Shown here in pieces: positions 51,307-64,000 of a stretch of 64,000 bases of DNA. The position numbers were made by a program, and so were the translations under genes. Each line of letters begins with the position of its first letter. The first letter of the stretch is position 1. The stretch covers positions 2,790,001 to 2,854,000 of the forward strand of contig CM072809.1 of NCBI GenBank assembly GCA_037013495.1, read 5' to 3'. Below the pieces are notes generated by a model. That model ran no database searches and was not told where the DNA came from. It saw only the letters and a program-made list of their open reading frames with translations. The stretch is from Hippophae tibetana. Its lineage: Eukaryota; Streptophyta; Magnoliopsida; Rosales; Elaeagnaceae.

Positions 51307-51756
51307 TCTTAGGAAAATCGTGTATATTTTTCCTATTCTAAGTAATAACTATTAACTCATTATTTAAATAAATAGAACTCAAACTAACCCAACAAAACAA
51401 TGCTATTGAAAATATAATGCTAAAATAAACTAAAACAGATATTGAAACAGAAATATTAAAGCAGAAAAATAATAACACCAGAAATTTAACGAGGTTTGGT
51501 ATAAATGTTACCTAAGTCCTCGGACGTCGTTGACCACTTCCACTATCTCCAATTGGATGAACTCTAAAATTACAACTAATTGGGTAAAATTGAGCTAATC
51601 AATTACCCTTACAAAAGATAGAAAGATTTACAAATTTTGGAATATTTACAAATGGTGAAGGAGAACTTTATTTATAGCCTCAAATCCAACACCAATCTTC
51701 ATTCCTAACCAATGTGGGATTTTTCTAATTTGCTCACTAAGGAGCAATATATAACA
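51307..51756 (-). repeat. 3' LTR of copia element B
   Basis: On the minus strand it begins TGTTATATATTGCTCC. Its far end is decayed (CTAAGA where the partner has CCCAACA). It contains a CTATAAATA TATA motif, minus strand, near 51670. Confidence 0.9.
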
Positions 51757-51828
51757 AATCTCCACCTTAGCGACTTAGTGGTTTAAAATGATTTCTTCAA
51801 TTACTAGATCAACGATGTCGATGCCAAT

Positions 51829-54800
51829 TTAGATTCGTAGGATGTTAATCAAGTCCATACAATGTTTGAACTTGATTGTTGTTACCACCTTAGTCATCAT
51901 ATCTGCGGGATTCTCTGTCGTACTAATCTTCTGAACTAGTACTCCACCTTCCTCAATAATCTCTCGCACGAAATGATAACGAACATCAATGTGCTTTGTA
52001 CGTGCATGGTAGACTTGGTTCTTTGCTAAATAAATAGCATTATGACTATCACAAAACACCTTAATATGTTTTTGACCAACTCCCAAGTCTTCAAGCAAAC
52101 CTCGTAACCAAATAGCTTCCTTCACAGCCTCTGTAACTGCCATATACTCTGCCTCTGTAGTAGACAAAGCAACTGTGGACTGCAAGGTAGACTTCCAACT
52201 GACTGGTGCTCTAGCAAGAGTAAACACATAACCAGTAGTTGATCGACGCTTATCTAAATCTCCTGCATAATCAGAATCACAATATCCGACTGCATATTGA
52301 CCAATGGTATTATCCTGGTGAAATACTAAACCAACATCTACAGTATTTATAATATATCGTAGAATCCATTTCACAGCCAACCAATGTCCTTTACCAGGAT
52401 CATGCATATACCTGCTTATAGCACCAACCGCATGTGAAATGTCAGGTCTTGTACACACCATTGCATACACCATTGCATACATCAAGCTACCAACTGCATT
52501 TTCATATGGTACCTTTGCCATATATTCTCGTTCTGCATCATTCTTAGAAGATAATTGAGCACTAAGCTTGAATTGAGGAACTAGTGGAGTACTTACAGGT
52601 TTTGTCTGTTCATTCATACCAAAACGTTGTAGTATCCGCTTCAAATATTGACTTTAGGTCAAACTAAGCTTCCCCTTCTTCCTGTCTCTACTTATCTCCA
52701 TACCAAGAATCTTCTTGGCTTCTCCCAAATCTTTCATCTCGAACTCCTGACTTAGTTGAGCCTTCAACTTTTCAATTTCTGTTTGGCTCTTCGATGCAAT
52801 CAATATATCATCGACGTACAATAGGAGGTAGACGAAAGACTCATTTTGCAGCTTGCGAAAATACACACAATGATCATGTGTGCTTCTGGTGTACTTCTGT
52901 TACAACATAAACTGATCAAATCGTTTGTACCACTGCCTTGGAGATTGTTTCAATCCATACAATGATTTGTTCAGCTTACAAACCCAATTCTCTTTACCAG
53001 CAACAATAAACCCTTCTGGCTGAGACATATAGATTTCCTCTTCTAAGTCACCGTGTAGAAACGCGGTTTTCACATCAAGTTGAACTAGTTCCAAATCGAA
53101 CTGTGCTACCAACAAAATTCTAATGGAAGAATGTTTTACAACTGGAGAAAATACCTCATTATAATCGATTCTCTCCTTCTGAGCGTAGCCCTTAGCCACC
53201 AACCTTGCCTTGTAGCGAATACCATCTTTGTTAGGAAATCCATCTTTCTTTGCATACACTCATTTGCATCCAATTGCCTTCTTGCCCTTAGGTAGTTGTG
53301 TCAACTTCCATGTTTTATTCTTCTGAAGGGACAGAAGTTCTTCATCCATGGCTTCCTTCCATCTTTCAACTTCATGGCTTCTGATTGCTTCTTTATATAT
53401 GGAAGGAACATCATCATGCACAACTGAAAGTGCACAGGCCACCGTATTCTTAAACTGAGCAAGTAGGTCTTCAAAATCCTTGTATAGAGCAGGTACCTTG
53501 ACATTTTGTCGTCGTGGCCTATCAACTGCAGTTTCTTCTTGTTGTTGTGGAGGATCTTGGGTTAAAACCTCTTCATCTGATTCATCTTCTGTCAATGGAG
53601 GATTAGCTTCTGTCTTATCTTCACTAACTGGATTAACAATTTTGCTTTCAAACTCCACTTGTTTCGGAGTTTGCTCCACCTGCTCTAAAGTGCCATCAAT
53701 CATCTTAGTTACCTTTCTCAACAATGCAGATTCATCAAAGGTAACATCTTTGCTAAATATTATCTTTTTCGTTTCAAGGCACCATAGTCGATATCCCTTA
53801 GAACCAGAAGGGATAAAAAAAAAGGCTTTCTTGGCTCTTGGATCCAACTTTGATTCTGTTACATGGTAGTATGCAATTGAACCAAACACATGTAAGAAAT
53901 CGTAATCTCTAGCAGGTTTTCCAGACCATACCTCCATAGGCGTTTTTCCTTCAAGAGTTGACGATGGTAGACGGTTGACGAGATGACATGCATATGTCAC
54001 AGCCTCAGCCCAATACTGCTTGCCTAAACCAGCATTTGATAACATACACCGAACCTTCTCCAACAAAGTCCGGTTCATACGTTCTGCAACTCCATTTTGT
54101 TGTGGTGTTTTTCGAATAGTGAAGTGTCGCACTATCCCTTCTTCTTCACAAAATTTCATAAATGGATCGTTTGTGTACTCAATGTCATTATTAGACCTCA
54201 TACGCTTGATATTTTTACCAGTCTGAGTCTCGATCATTTTCTTCCACTTGAGAAAAATCCCCAACACTTCATCTTTTTTCTTCATAAGATACACCCAAAC
54301 TTTTCTGGAGAAGTCATCAACGAAAGTGACATAATAATGTTTACCACTCATGGATGGAGTTCTTGTTGGTCCCCATACATCAGTATGGATGTAATCCAAA
54401 ATGCCCTTTGTATTATGAAGAGCAGTGCCAAAGCTTACTTTTTTCTGCTTCCCTAATACACAATGCTCACAGAATTCCAACTTGCCGGTTCTTGCACTTT
54501 TTAACAGGCCTTGCTTTACCAGAATCTATAAAGCTTTTTCACCAGCATGTCCCAAACGCATATGCCACAACTTGGTAGTTTCTAAATCTCTTTCTTCATC
54601 TAAAACTGCTACTGATGTTGTCCCAATAACCGTACTATAAGGTAGTAGTACAAGTTATTCTTCTGAACACCTTTCATCGCCACCAGTGCTCCAAAAGTAA
54701 CCTTCAATGCCCCATTTTGTATGGTCACAGTGAAGTCTTTTGATTCTAAGACTCCCACAGCAATGAGATTCTTCTTCATATCTGGAACATAATGAACATC

Positions 54801-55854
54801 TGTCAAGACCCTAGTTGAACCATCTTGATTCTTCAAACGAATTGTACCGATTCCCAAAACTTTGCATGGATAATCATTACCCATGAAAACAACTCCACCG
54901 TCTAGTTCTTCAAAGTTAAAGAACCACTCCTTGTTAGGAGACATATGGAAAGTACATGCTGAATCAAAAATCCAATCACCAGGATGAGATGATGTTGACG
55001 AACCAACGAATGCAAAATCTGAATTTGAATTGCTTTCAGCTATACATGCATCAGATTGCACAATTTTTCCTTTCTTTTGCAGCTTCGGACAATTTTTCTT
55101 CCAATAGCCTTTCTCATGACAAAAGGCACATTTATCTTTACCAAGTCTTCCTTTTGATAGAGATCTACCTCTCCTTCCTTTATGTTGTGTTTGCGAACGT
55201 CCTCTTACAGACAAAACCTCTGCTGCTTTCTCTTTTATCTTTCTTTCTAATTTCATAACTATACAAAGCAGTACAAACTTCCTCAAAGGACACTTTATCC
55301 TTCCCAATGAGTAAGCTCGTAATAAGATGATCAAACTCATTAGGAATGGAAGCTAACAACATCAAGGCTAAATCTTCATCTTTAAAAGTTTCATCCATAT
55401 TTAACAAATCTGCTACTAATTGATGAAAATCAGTAATGTGGTCCTTTATTGTAGTACCTGGAAGGTATTCAAACCGGAACAACTTCTTCTTCAAATAGAG
55501 TCAATTTTGTCCACTCTTCTTCATGAACTTGTTCTCCAACGTCTTCCACAACTTACTTGCGGATGTCTCCTTCATGAACGTGTACTTTTGTTTTCTTGAG
55601 AGACACGAACAGATTGTACCACATGCCAATCGGTTGATATTTTTCCACTCTACTTCATCTGCTCTATCTTGTTTCTCTTCTTCAATGGCGATGTCTAGAC
55701 CTTGTTGAAACAGAGCATCTAGAACTTCCCCTTGCCACATGCCGAAATGACCGGTTCCATCAAACTTCTCCACCTCGAACCTTGCATTCATCACCATAGT
55801 TCTGTTTGACGTGGATGACTGGCCTTTGTTTGAAAGAGATTTTTTTTCCGCCAT
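51829..55854 (-). pseudogene. Degenerate copia gag-pol of element B
   Basis: Coding remnants on the minus strand: Gag start (55854-55501), Gag continuation (55494-55180), zinc-knuckle and protease segment (to 54609), integrase (54480-53260), reverse transcriptase (53259-52900 and 52866-52654, with YVDD) and RNase H (52644-51829). Breaks: stop codons at about 55501, 54525, 53259, 52900 and 52651, plus a frameshift near 55200. The zinc knuckle reads CAFCHEKGYWKKNC, with Tyr where His is expected. The integrase block that normally carries the second catalytic Asp reads RSNND. A 12-base tandem duplication repeats YAMV in the RNase H segment. The protease motif DSA remains plausible. Not autonomous. 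Confidence 0.9.
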
Positions 55855-55930
55855 TTCTTCAAATTACAACAACTAGCAACTATATTCCAATAGCAAACAA
55901 ACAGAATACAAACAAATGCCTAGGTAGAAA

Positions 55931-55949
55931 ACCTTCGGCTATGATACAA
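55931..55949 (-). other. Primer-binding site of copia element B
   Basis: The minus strand reads TTTGTATCATAGCCGAAGG right after the 5' LTR. It is a decayed match to the initiator-Met primer site TGGTATCAGAGCC. Confidence 0.7.
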
Positions 55950-55951
55950 AT

Positions 55952-56401
55952 TGTTGGGAAAATCGGGTATATTTTCCCTATTCTAAGTAATAATTATTCA
56001 CTTATGATTTAAATGAATAGAACTCAAACTAAACCGAAAAAATAATGCTATTGAAAATATAATGCTAAAATAAACTAGAACAGATATTGAAACATAAATA
56101 TTAAAGCAAAAAAAAAATAACACCAAAAATTTAACGAGGTTCGGTATAAATGTTACCTAGGTCCTCGGGCGTCGTTGACCACTTTCACTATCTCCAATTG
56201 GATGAACTCCAAAATTACAACTAATTGGACAAAATTGAGCTAATCAATTACCCTTAAAAAAGAGAAAAATATTTACAAATTTTGAGATATTTACAAATGG
56301 TAAAAGAGAACTTTATTTATAGCCCAAAATCTAACAACTATCTTCATTCCTAACCAATGTGCGACTTTTCTAATTTGCTCACTAAAGAGTAATATATAAC
56401 A
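55952..56401 (-). repeat. 5' LTR of copia element B
   Basis: Minus-strand sequence begins TGTTATATATTACTC and ends TTTCCCAACA, the canonical TG...CA ends. It aligns with 51307-51756 along its length. Confidence 0.92.
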
Positions 56402-56720
56402 GTATTTTAATTTATAATAATTTTACATAAAAAGTAAAAAAAATGGTTTTTAATATTCAAATAACTGATGAGTTTATATTTTAATAACATGTGTTTTAAC
56501 TGAATAAATAAAATTTAAAAATTTAAATTTTAATTAAAATATACAAGTGATGTAATTATTTAAAAATTATAAATAGGTATCAAAAATTTTAAGATTTCTT
56601 TCTTCATAATTTCTTATCCATAATATTAGACATATACTATAGCAGTCAAATAATGTCATTTTAAACATTAGTTCCTGGTTAATAGAATTAACTGAATTGT
56701 TTAAGTGGATTTTTACATTA
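56402..56720. repeat. Right copy of a duplicated segment flanking copia element B
   Basis: Partner of 50933-51306; see that entry for the aligned block. It starts at the insertion point of element B. Confidence 0.65.
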
Positions 56721-59277
56721 AAAAAAATCTGATCGAGATAAACAATACTCATATTATCATAATTTATTAGTTAAATTATATGTTTTAAAATTTATATACA
56801 AAAGATACATTATTGAAATATATATATATATATATATATATATTATTTTAGTAAAAATATATTTAATTTTTTTTTTAGACATTAAGTTTTAAAAATTTAT
56901 TTATACTTGACCTCATCTCTAAACAAATCCGTGCCTGGTGTACCATCGTTATTTCAACTTGAAGGTTTGACTAGACGTTATCATCAAATATTTGCATAAA
57001 TTTATGGTCATAATAACAACGAAACTTAATCCCTTATGCATATCAACTAAATTATGACACTAACTTAACTAATTCATAAAGAGTTTGTTTACAATTATTG
57101 TCGGTATTTATTTGTTCATAGTGGAGTGTTTTTTTTTAAATAGATTAATTTAATTTCGTTCTTATTTATTCAAGTATTATAAATCATGTTATTATTAGAA
57201 GTGAATATATTTAATTATATAATTATTAAAAATAAGTATTTTAATACTACAATTATTTAAAATCATACAATTTAGTTTAAAGTGAAATTTACTTTTTATA
57301 TTAAAATTTTTATTTTTATAAATTATGAAATTAAATTAACTAACTTGATTAAATTTAACTATTTTATATAATAAAATAATACTTATAACTTTTATCTCAT
57401 TATGCAACCATCGCCAACCATATGCTCAACCACCACTATATTATAAAACAGAATTAAGAATTAACCCAAGCTTATTACTCACAAGTACGTGAAAAACATA
57501 GAAGAATGTACAAGCACTGATGTACACGTGCTCCAATATCATGTATACTATTAAATGTCGCTACTGTTGTGTTACTTTAGGCTTATTCACGTTAATTAAG
57601 AAAAAAATAATTTATCATTTTATATCCAATTTTTTACTATTAAACTTGTTTAAGTTAAATTATACTTATTTAAATTATTTAATATTTAAATTTATCTTAT
57701 TAAATATCATTTTATTTCTATAAATTTAAGATATTATTTTATATAAATTTTAAAAAAGAATTTAAGTGCAATCATTTATTTATACACAATAGCTTTTTTC
57801 TCTATGAATAACAATTATCGAAAAAAACTTTCCTCACAGAAAATATCCAAATATTAGTAGACTCAAAAAATTGATCCAAAAAGATTTAATAGACTCAAAA
57901 TAAAAAGCTAGCTAGGAGTATGCCTAAAACAATAGGTTATAAATTCAACAAAAATATCTCTTAATTTTATTAATTATTTTATATGTGTGGGTGATGAGTG
58001 ATGATAAGTACCAATTATGAAGCATTCATATAAATAGCATGATGTAACACTTTATTTCCCTCACCAAAAATCTGGTTGTAGCCAAGTACGAATGAAGAAG
58101 GAAAACGATGTTAAACAGAAAAATTATACATAAATACTGAATTTAATTAATGTTGATATATTATTCCATATCAATAATAATCTAGAAAAAATACAAATTC
58201 AACTTATAAAACAAAGAAAAATATAGTTATTTTTAAATCTTTTTTATTTTCTCTATTATGATTCTTACATATTATTCGCATGAATTGTTGATACACTGCC
58301 AATGAATTTCTTATGTTTTCCCGATAAAAAATAATTTTTATATTCAAGGTTAACTTGTAATTCAAATTATATGATTCTACAATCACGTCATCTTAAATTA
58401 AAATTAAAATTCTACTATATAATATTTTATTTATTTAATAAAATAAATTTAATATATATTTTTTAAATAACCTTATATTAAACGTGGTCCATCTGGCCTA
58501 ATCATGACTGAATTGATGGATTTTTTTTCCCTAAAAAATGCTTAATGTATCGGCCGGTAAATGGTCCTTCTCTTGTCATTTTTTTTTCTTTCTAAATAAC
58601 GTTAATTGTTTTTTTAATTACCTGTGTGACCTGTACACTCAATAGTTGAAGGTACGTAGTTTGATTGCCAAACAGCTTTTTAAGGCTTTAGCGTAAAGTC
58701 AAGAATATTAGTTACGACTCCCAGTCTTATGGCTCCTTAGTCCTTATCCATTACACCTCCTAGCTGAATCGATTATCTATGTCATGACTTTTTTCAAAAC
58801 TTATATTTCTATCTCCACTTCTTCTTCTTCTATACTGGTTCGACTCAAAATTAACGCCTGCATGCTTTCACTTTGCACACTTCAAATAACCCACATGACG
58901 TAATTCAGTTGCTTTTGTACTTTGGTTAGCAAAGACGAGGGTGTAAGTTTTAGGAATCCTTGATCTAAGATTTATTCTCTTGCACGTAATTATTACCAGA
59001 TGGTAACGTTTTTATAATGTTTTGTATGTAACTATGTAAGTGAAACTTTGAAATATAGAAACTTTACAGTATAATCAATAATGTGAAATAATAAAAATTA
59101 GCTATTTATTATAACGAAGTTTATATATATAAATATTTTAAATATAAGTTAATGTATATGTAATTGTGCCGATCAACTGATGCAAAGATATACTATTAAT
59201 ATATTATCCATTCCTATATTTAAAAAAAACAAAATAGTATATTTTCTATGCAAATATGATATTTTATTGTTTTCAAA

Positions 59278-59500
59278 TGTTAAGTTTACTTCATTTTCAC
59301 GTCGAATCGTCAATTTCTAACATGATATCAAAGTTACACCTAGTTTGATCGGTGACTTGAGAATTATCCTTAATAGTCTCATTGTGTCTTTGTGAGATCA
59401 CTTATGTTTGTGTAGAAAGTAGTTGTTAAGTTTCCTTTAATCTCACATCGGTCAGAAATTTGTCAATAGTATTACTTATAAACTTGAATAATATTTAATT
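59278..59500 (+). mobile_element. Decayed TRIM-like fragment
   Basis: TGTTAAGTTTACTTCA at 59278 and TGTTAAGTTTCCTTTA at 59424 resemble the LTR start of the 665-993 element, and the second copy continues with ATTACTTATAA(A)CTTGAAT as that element does. Between them, ATGATATCAAAGTTAC (about 59322) is a weak primer-site match and GTGTAGAAAGTAG precedes the second repeat. The first repeat is shortened to about 43 bases. Confidence 0.4.
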
Positions 59501-62500
59501 TAATAAGATCTTATTAGGTTAAATTAAGTTTAGTTTTCTATCATCAAAAATCAATCTATAATCTACACTTTTGATTGTAAGTAACATATTTGTAGTTTTG
59601 TGATTTTTATTTTAATAAGTAAATATTTTTATTTTAAAATTATAAGTTATAATCATATCATATGAATATTTTAAAACCAATATTATCGTGTTAGTATATT
59701 TTAATTTTTTAAAGATAATTATTTAAATATTTTTTAAAAATAAATTATATAATTAATATAAAAATTAACAATATCTTACTTATATCATTCATACAAAAAT
59801 TGAATAATTTTTCATATTATAATTGGGACAATAAATATCAAAGTGTATATATACTTTGTTTGTTAATATTGATTGAATTTTAATAAAATATAATAATGGT
59901 TAAATTTGTGACACATAAATGATATTAAGTGATATAATAATTATATAAATTAAGGATTTTTGGAAAAAATATATCATTACAATATATTACCATTATTGTT
60001 TATCAGCTTAACGTTTTAAAACAAAATAAATATTAGAGAGAAGTCCATTAGAGGTTTTGTGGGCAAAATTACTGCAATATGATGGCCGGCTTCTTATTTG
60101 TTCGTATGATCCATACCTTTTCTTTTTCATTCCAAGAGTCCACTAACGTAGATTAATTATTTAATGCTTTTTCTTTTTTAAAAAAATCTTCTAAGATAGG
60201 AGGAATGCTAACATTGTTTTACTACCTAAATCATCACCTTATATATAGACCAAACTAGCTTTATGCTAAAAAGAAATACATACGAGTTGCTTAAAAACAA
60301 TAATATATTTAATTTCAAAGTCTCGCGCAAACCTTATTCATTTTGCACCAATCTCAAGCAGATTAACACTTTTCTTTTTTGGTTGGGTAAGATTGTTGAA
60401 TTTAAAGACTCCTATTAGATGGATTATGTAGACATATTAATTAAATAAATTAATATATTGTTTATATATAAGCCGGTCATTCCTTGTCAATATATATAGT
60501 TACATTGATTAGTTATCTTACCTTAACTTTTTTATTTAACTTAAGAGAGACATTTCTTTTAATATATTATCTATATAATATGAAGAAATGATAAGTAGTA
60601 TACATTGCTACCATGCATCTTCGTTTTTTTAAAAATAAAAAATCTATTAATTACAAATTTATAATACATTAAAAATAAAGTATTTAGGTGCTATTTGTGG
60701 TTACTGTCAAGTCCACATACTTACTTTCAATTACATATTTCCACTACATTTTGTGTTAATTAATCACAAATCACATGTAATTTTCTAAATTTTCAAATTA
60801 TTTTTTTCTTATTGTAAAAAAAATGCCACATACCAATAGTAATTGTGTTATATTATAATAATGTATACTCAAAATAAACATTGAAATGATATAGATTCAA
60901 ACATATATAGTAAAAAGTAATAATTTATTAAAAGAAAAAAAATATAATCATGACTTATTTGTGGTAGATTAACCATAAAATAAATTTCATTTTTGTTAAA
61001 GATAATGATTTATTTTGAAAAAATATGCTTTATTATATATATATATATGTATATATTGATAAATAATTTAGATAAATATTATTTTTAAATTATATTAGTT
61101 TTTAAATGAAACTAATTAAAAATATAGAGTTAGTAAATATAAAAATTAGATTAATGGTTAATTTTAATTAATTAAAAATATATATAATTAAATTTTATTT
61201 ATTTAAAAATTAATATCATTTAATAAAAATATTTTAATTATGTAAAATAGCATAGGTGAGCTGGATATGAATGACACGATATTTATGCATCCTTTTCGCA
61301 TGCAAGTTTTGTATTGATAATGTTTACATAATATTTTTTATTTTTTGTTATTATAATAATGAAATATATATTTTATTTATAATAATATTATTATTGAATA
61401 AATTTATTATTAATATTTAAAATAATATAATTAATATTATGATTACCCAAATTTTTTATTTAATAAGAAATATTGTAACAACTTTGTAATTTATGTATGT
61501 CATGCAAACCTATCCAATGGTTAAATATGAAAGGATAAGCCCATTTTATCTCTTATGTCAGTTTCGATTTTAGATTGAAATTTTTCATTGGTTGTTAGAT
61601 ATTTGGTGAGTAATAATTTTAAATTAATATAATTTATTTTTTATTATATAACAACAGTTAGCCTATCAACCGTACAAGTCCTAGTCAGATATCACTTTAT
61701 TTCTTTATTGTTTATAATTATTTAATTTTTGCGAATTATTATTATTATTATTATTTTTGCTGGATTTGCCGAAGAGATACAAGGTATTTTATATTCAAGA
61801 AAATTCAATTTATTTATAGACTGCATGCGGACAAGTGTTTAATTATATTAAATCACAGAATAGTATTGACAAAAAAATAATCATGATGTTTAATTTCTAG
61901 CTAATTAGGCCTTCATTTAATCAGGCCAAAAAGCGACTGATGCTTATAGCACATCTATTTCTGAAAGGAGTGGAAGTACAATCTTTACTAATTATAGATT
62001 TATTGAAAATTAGGCTTTAAAAGCCTATTATATATAGTATTCAATATTTCAATATAATTACTCATCATTTATGGGCTAAAAAAAATACTCACGACGAAGA
62101 ATTGAAATGTTGATATTTATAAATATTATTTTTTATATCCATATAAATACAGAGACTGAGAGTTTAAATTTAATAGATATATAATAATATTAATTATTAT
62201 TATTTTATAAAATAAAAAAAAGTATTTAAATATAAATTTCTAAGTTACATATATTATAATTAAAAATTTAATATTAAAATATTTTAATATTTATTATAAT
62301 AAAAAATAATAAAAAGTTAAAAAAATAGACACTATTGATGTAACGATTGAGGTTTATATAAAATAATTATTTATAAAAAGTATATTTATTATATATATAT
62401 TGATATTTATTGTATAAAAAATTATCAAAATATAAAAGAAAAATTAACGAGAATGACCAAACATTCATCGAAGCTTTTTATATATAAGACTAGTTTTGGA

Positions 62501-63494
62501 CTGATGCATAAAATATAATTGCATTAATAAAATTATTTATTTTTATATAATATTTTGTGTTAATATTTGATTTAAAATAATATCTAATAAAATATGTTGA
62601 AACAAATATTTCTCATGCTTCACTCATGTTACAAGAGAGAACTCTATTCCTATACCAACCATCTAGTTAGTTGGTGAAGTGATATTACTTTTAAAAAATA
62701 TAAACAATATTATGTTATAAAAATTAAGAAAATAACTAATTATAAAAGTGTATTTATTTTAAAAAAAATTACATTTATTTGTGGTATAAAAGTATATTTA
62801 TTTTAAAAATATTTTAATATTTATTTACTTATAAAAAATATTAGAACAACTAGACAAAAGAATAACCAATATAATGTTAATTGGTTATTTTTACTTTTAA
62901 TTTATAATTATAAAAATGTTTTTGTTATAAAGAAATTTTGATATTTATTTATGTATATAAATAAAAAAAAATTTATTTTAAAAATATTTTTAAATTAAAA
63001 TGTTATAAATATATTGATATATATCTTTTTGTTATTTATGCATGAATATAAAATTGTAGGTTAATCTAATAATTGAAAATGATTGTTAGAGATTTTCAAA
63101 AATTTCGTACAACTATATTATTTGAGATGTTAATATGATCCAGATTAATATTTAATCTTTTATTATAATCTTACATATCAACGTATCCTCGTTGTATTTA
63201 ATTATAATAACAATTATAAATAAATAGGTAATTTTATACACATAATATTTATCTTACCTGACATGTCGTCGTATGAGTATGCTAGAGTCATTAGAGACAA
63301 TTTATTATATCATGAATCTATCAACATTAATTTCAAAATTAAAAATTTTCATTTAAAAAATCTAAAAATTGTATTGTATTTTTTTTTTACATAAATGACA
63401 GTATAAATATAGTGAATGTTATCTATAAAATATTAAAAATTGTTAATAATAATTTAATTAAAACTAAGTAACGAAATTTGTTAATATTAAATAT

Positions 63495-63620
63495 TGATAT
63501 TTTATGATTTTTTAATCCATGATCATGACCCACAGAATGGGTTTGTTTTCTTTCTAACTGACATTTCATGATTTTTTAATCCGTGATCGTGACCTAATGG
63601 GATTGTTTTCTCTCACTTAG
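63495..63620. repeat. Two-copy tandem repeat, 64-base unit
   Basis: Copies from 63495 and 63559 share TGATTTTTTAATCC, TGATC.TGACC and GTTTGTTTTCT/GATTGTTTTCT blocks. No function suggested. Confidence 0.75.
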
Positions 63621-64000
63621 ATTGGGCTTTATGGGCCATAATTTGACAATATCTTTACGAGTTTTTAGAATGATGGCGTTTGAATACCATTTCAACCATG
63701 CAAATAATTTGAAAACGAGGGACTATCGGATTGGTTGTCTTGTAATACAATAGCGAGCTTTGTGACATATGTATTTCCAAAACTTTGACTTCTTTTTTCT
63801 TTCAAGAAAATTATTCGAAAATTCCTGTAATTTTTAAAAAATAATAAAATCATTACTTAAATTTTAAAAATAAATAATTATATACTCTCAATTACTATTT
63901 TATTACAAAATCTTCCTTTAAAATTATAAAATTTTATTTAAAAAAATTTGTAAATATTTCATTTGAATGAAGTTATTTACAATGGACCCACTTTGTTTTG

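Larger units (their letters stand above)
51307..56401 (-). mobile_element. Ty1/copia LTR retrotransposon B, complete but broken
   Basis: Minus-strand element. 5' LTR 56401-55952, primer-binding-like TTTGTATCATAGCCGAAGG just inside it, gag-pol, polypurine tract AAGGTGGAGATT next to the 3' LTR, which is 51756-51307. Both LTRs are 450 bases. Flanking GTTTT (51302-51306) and GTATT (56402-56406) look like a slightly decayed 5-base target duplication. Domain order is copia type; the RNase H sequence pattern resembles the Tork/Tnt1 group (inference). It belongs to a different family from element A: the LTRs share no sequence. Confidence 0.92.
56721..64000. other. AT-rich intergenic spacer, no gene recognised
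   Basis: About 7.3 kb. ORFs are short and low-complexity. It holds an AT microsatellite (about 56819-56842), a decayed TRIM-like fragment (about 59278-59500), a 64-base tandem repeat (63495-63620) and a GC-richer low-copy-looking stretch at about 58480-58960 in which I see no coding sequence. It may include a promoter of a gene beyond the window. Confidence 0.55.

Noticed and set aside
1-64000. tRNA, rRNA, snoRNA or miRNA genes
   Set aside because: I scanned for tRNA B-box-like GGTTCGA words and for a few well-known plant miRNA sequences by eye and found no credible case. A covariance-model search would be needed to exclude them.

Overview
The window is nuclear DNA of a flowering plant, most likely a eudicot. 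It is very A+T-rich, with genes that are mostly split by GT-AG introns and far apart, plant-only gene families (sucrose synthase, pectinesterase, SAUR) and Ty1/copia-type retrotransposons. I cannot name the species. Coordinates of spliced genes were worked out by hand from splice signals and reading-frame continuity. The exon lengths close in frame for all three spliced genes.

Layout. 1-4453: AT-rich spacer with a TRIM-type mini-retrotransposon (665-993) and a 24-base C run (2281-2304). 4454-7002 (minus): four-exon pectinesterase, with a foldback element in its long first intron. 7003-13006: spacer with local tandem duplications. 13007-13366 (minus): intronless SAUR gene. 13367-23460: about 10 kb of AT-rich spacer with microsatellites. 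23813-36667 (plus): eleven-exon gene for a protein of about 1796 residues, an EMB8-like alpha/beta-hydrolase fold joined by a long acidic linker to a CPBP (CAAX-protease-like) membrane domain, the architecture of Arabidopsis At2g03140. 37852-43717 (minus): sucrose synthase, 13 coding exons plus a non-coding leader exon, 806 residues, convergent with the previous gene. 44671-49821 (plus) and 51307-56401 (minus): two complete but broken copia elements lying tail to tail. 56402-64000: AT-rich spacer without a recognisable gene.

The genes do not form a pathway or cluster. Pectinesterase acts in the wall and sucrose synthase supplies UDP-glucose, but ordinary neighbourhood chance explains this. 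I found no clearly new biological system. The most interesting item is the large fusion protein: both of its enzyme-like domains appear to lack key catalytic residues, its predicted leader carries an upstream ORF overlapping the start codon, and its introns hold several foldback or TRIM elements. The recurrent presence of foldback elements in the longer introns of all three spliced genes is the other pattern worth checking.
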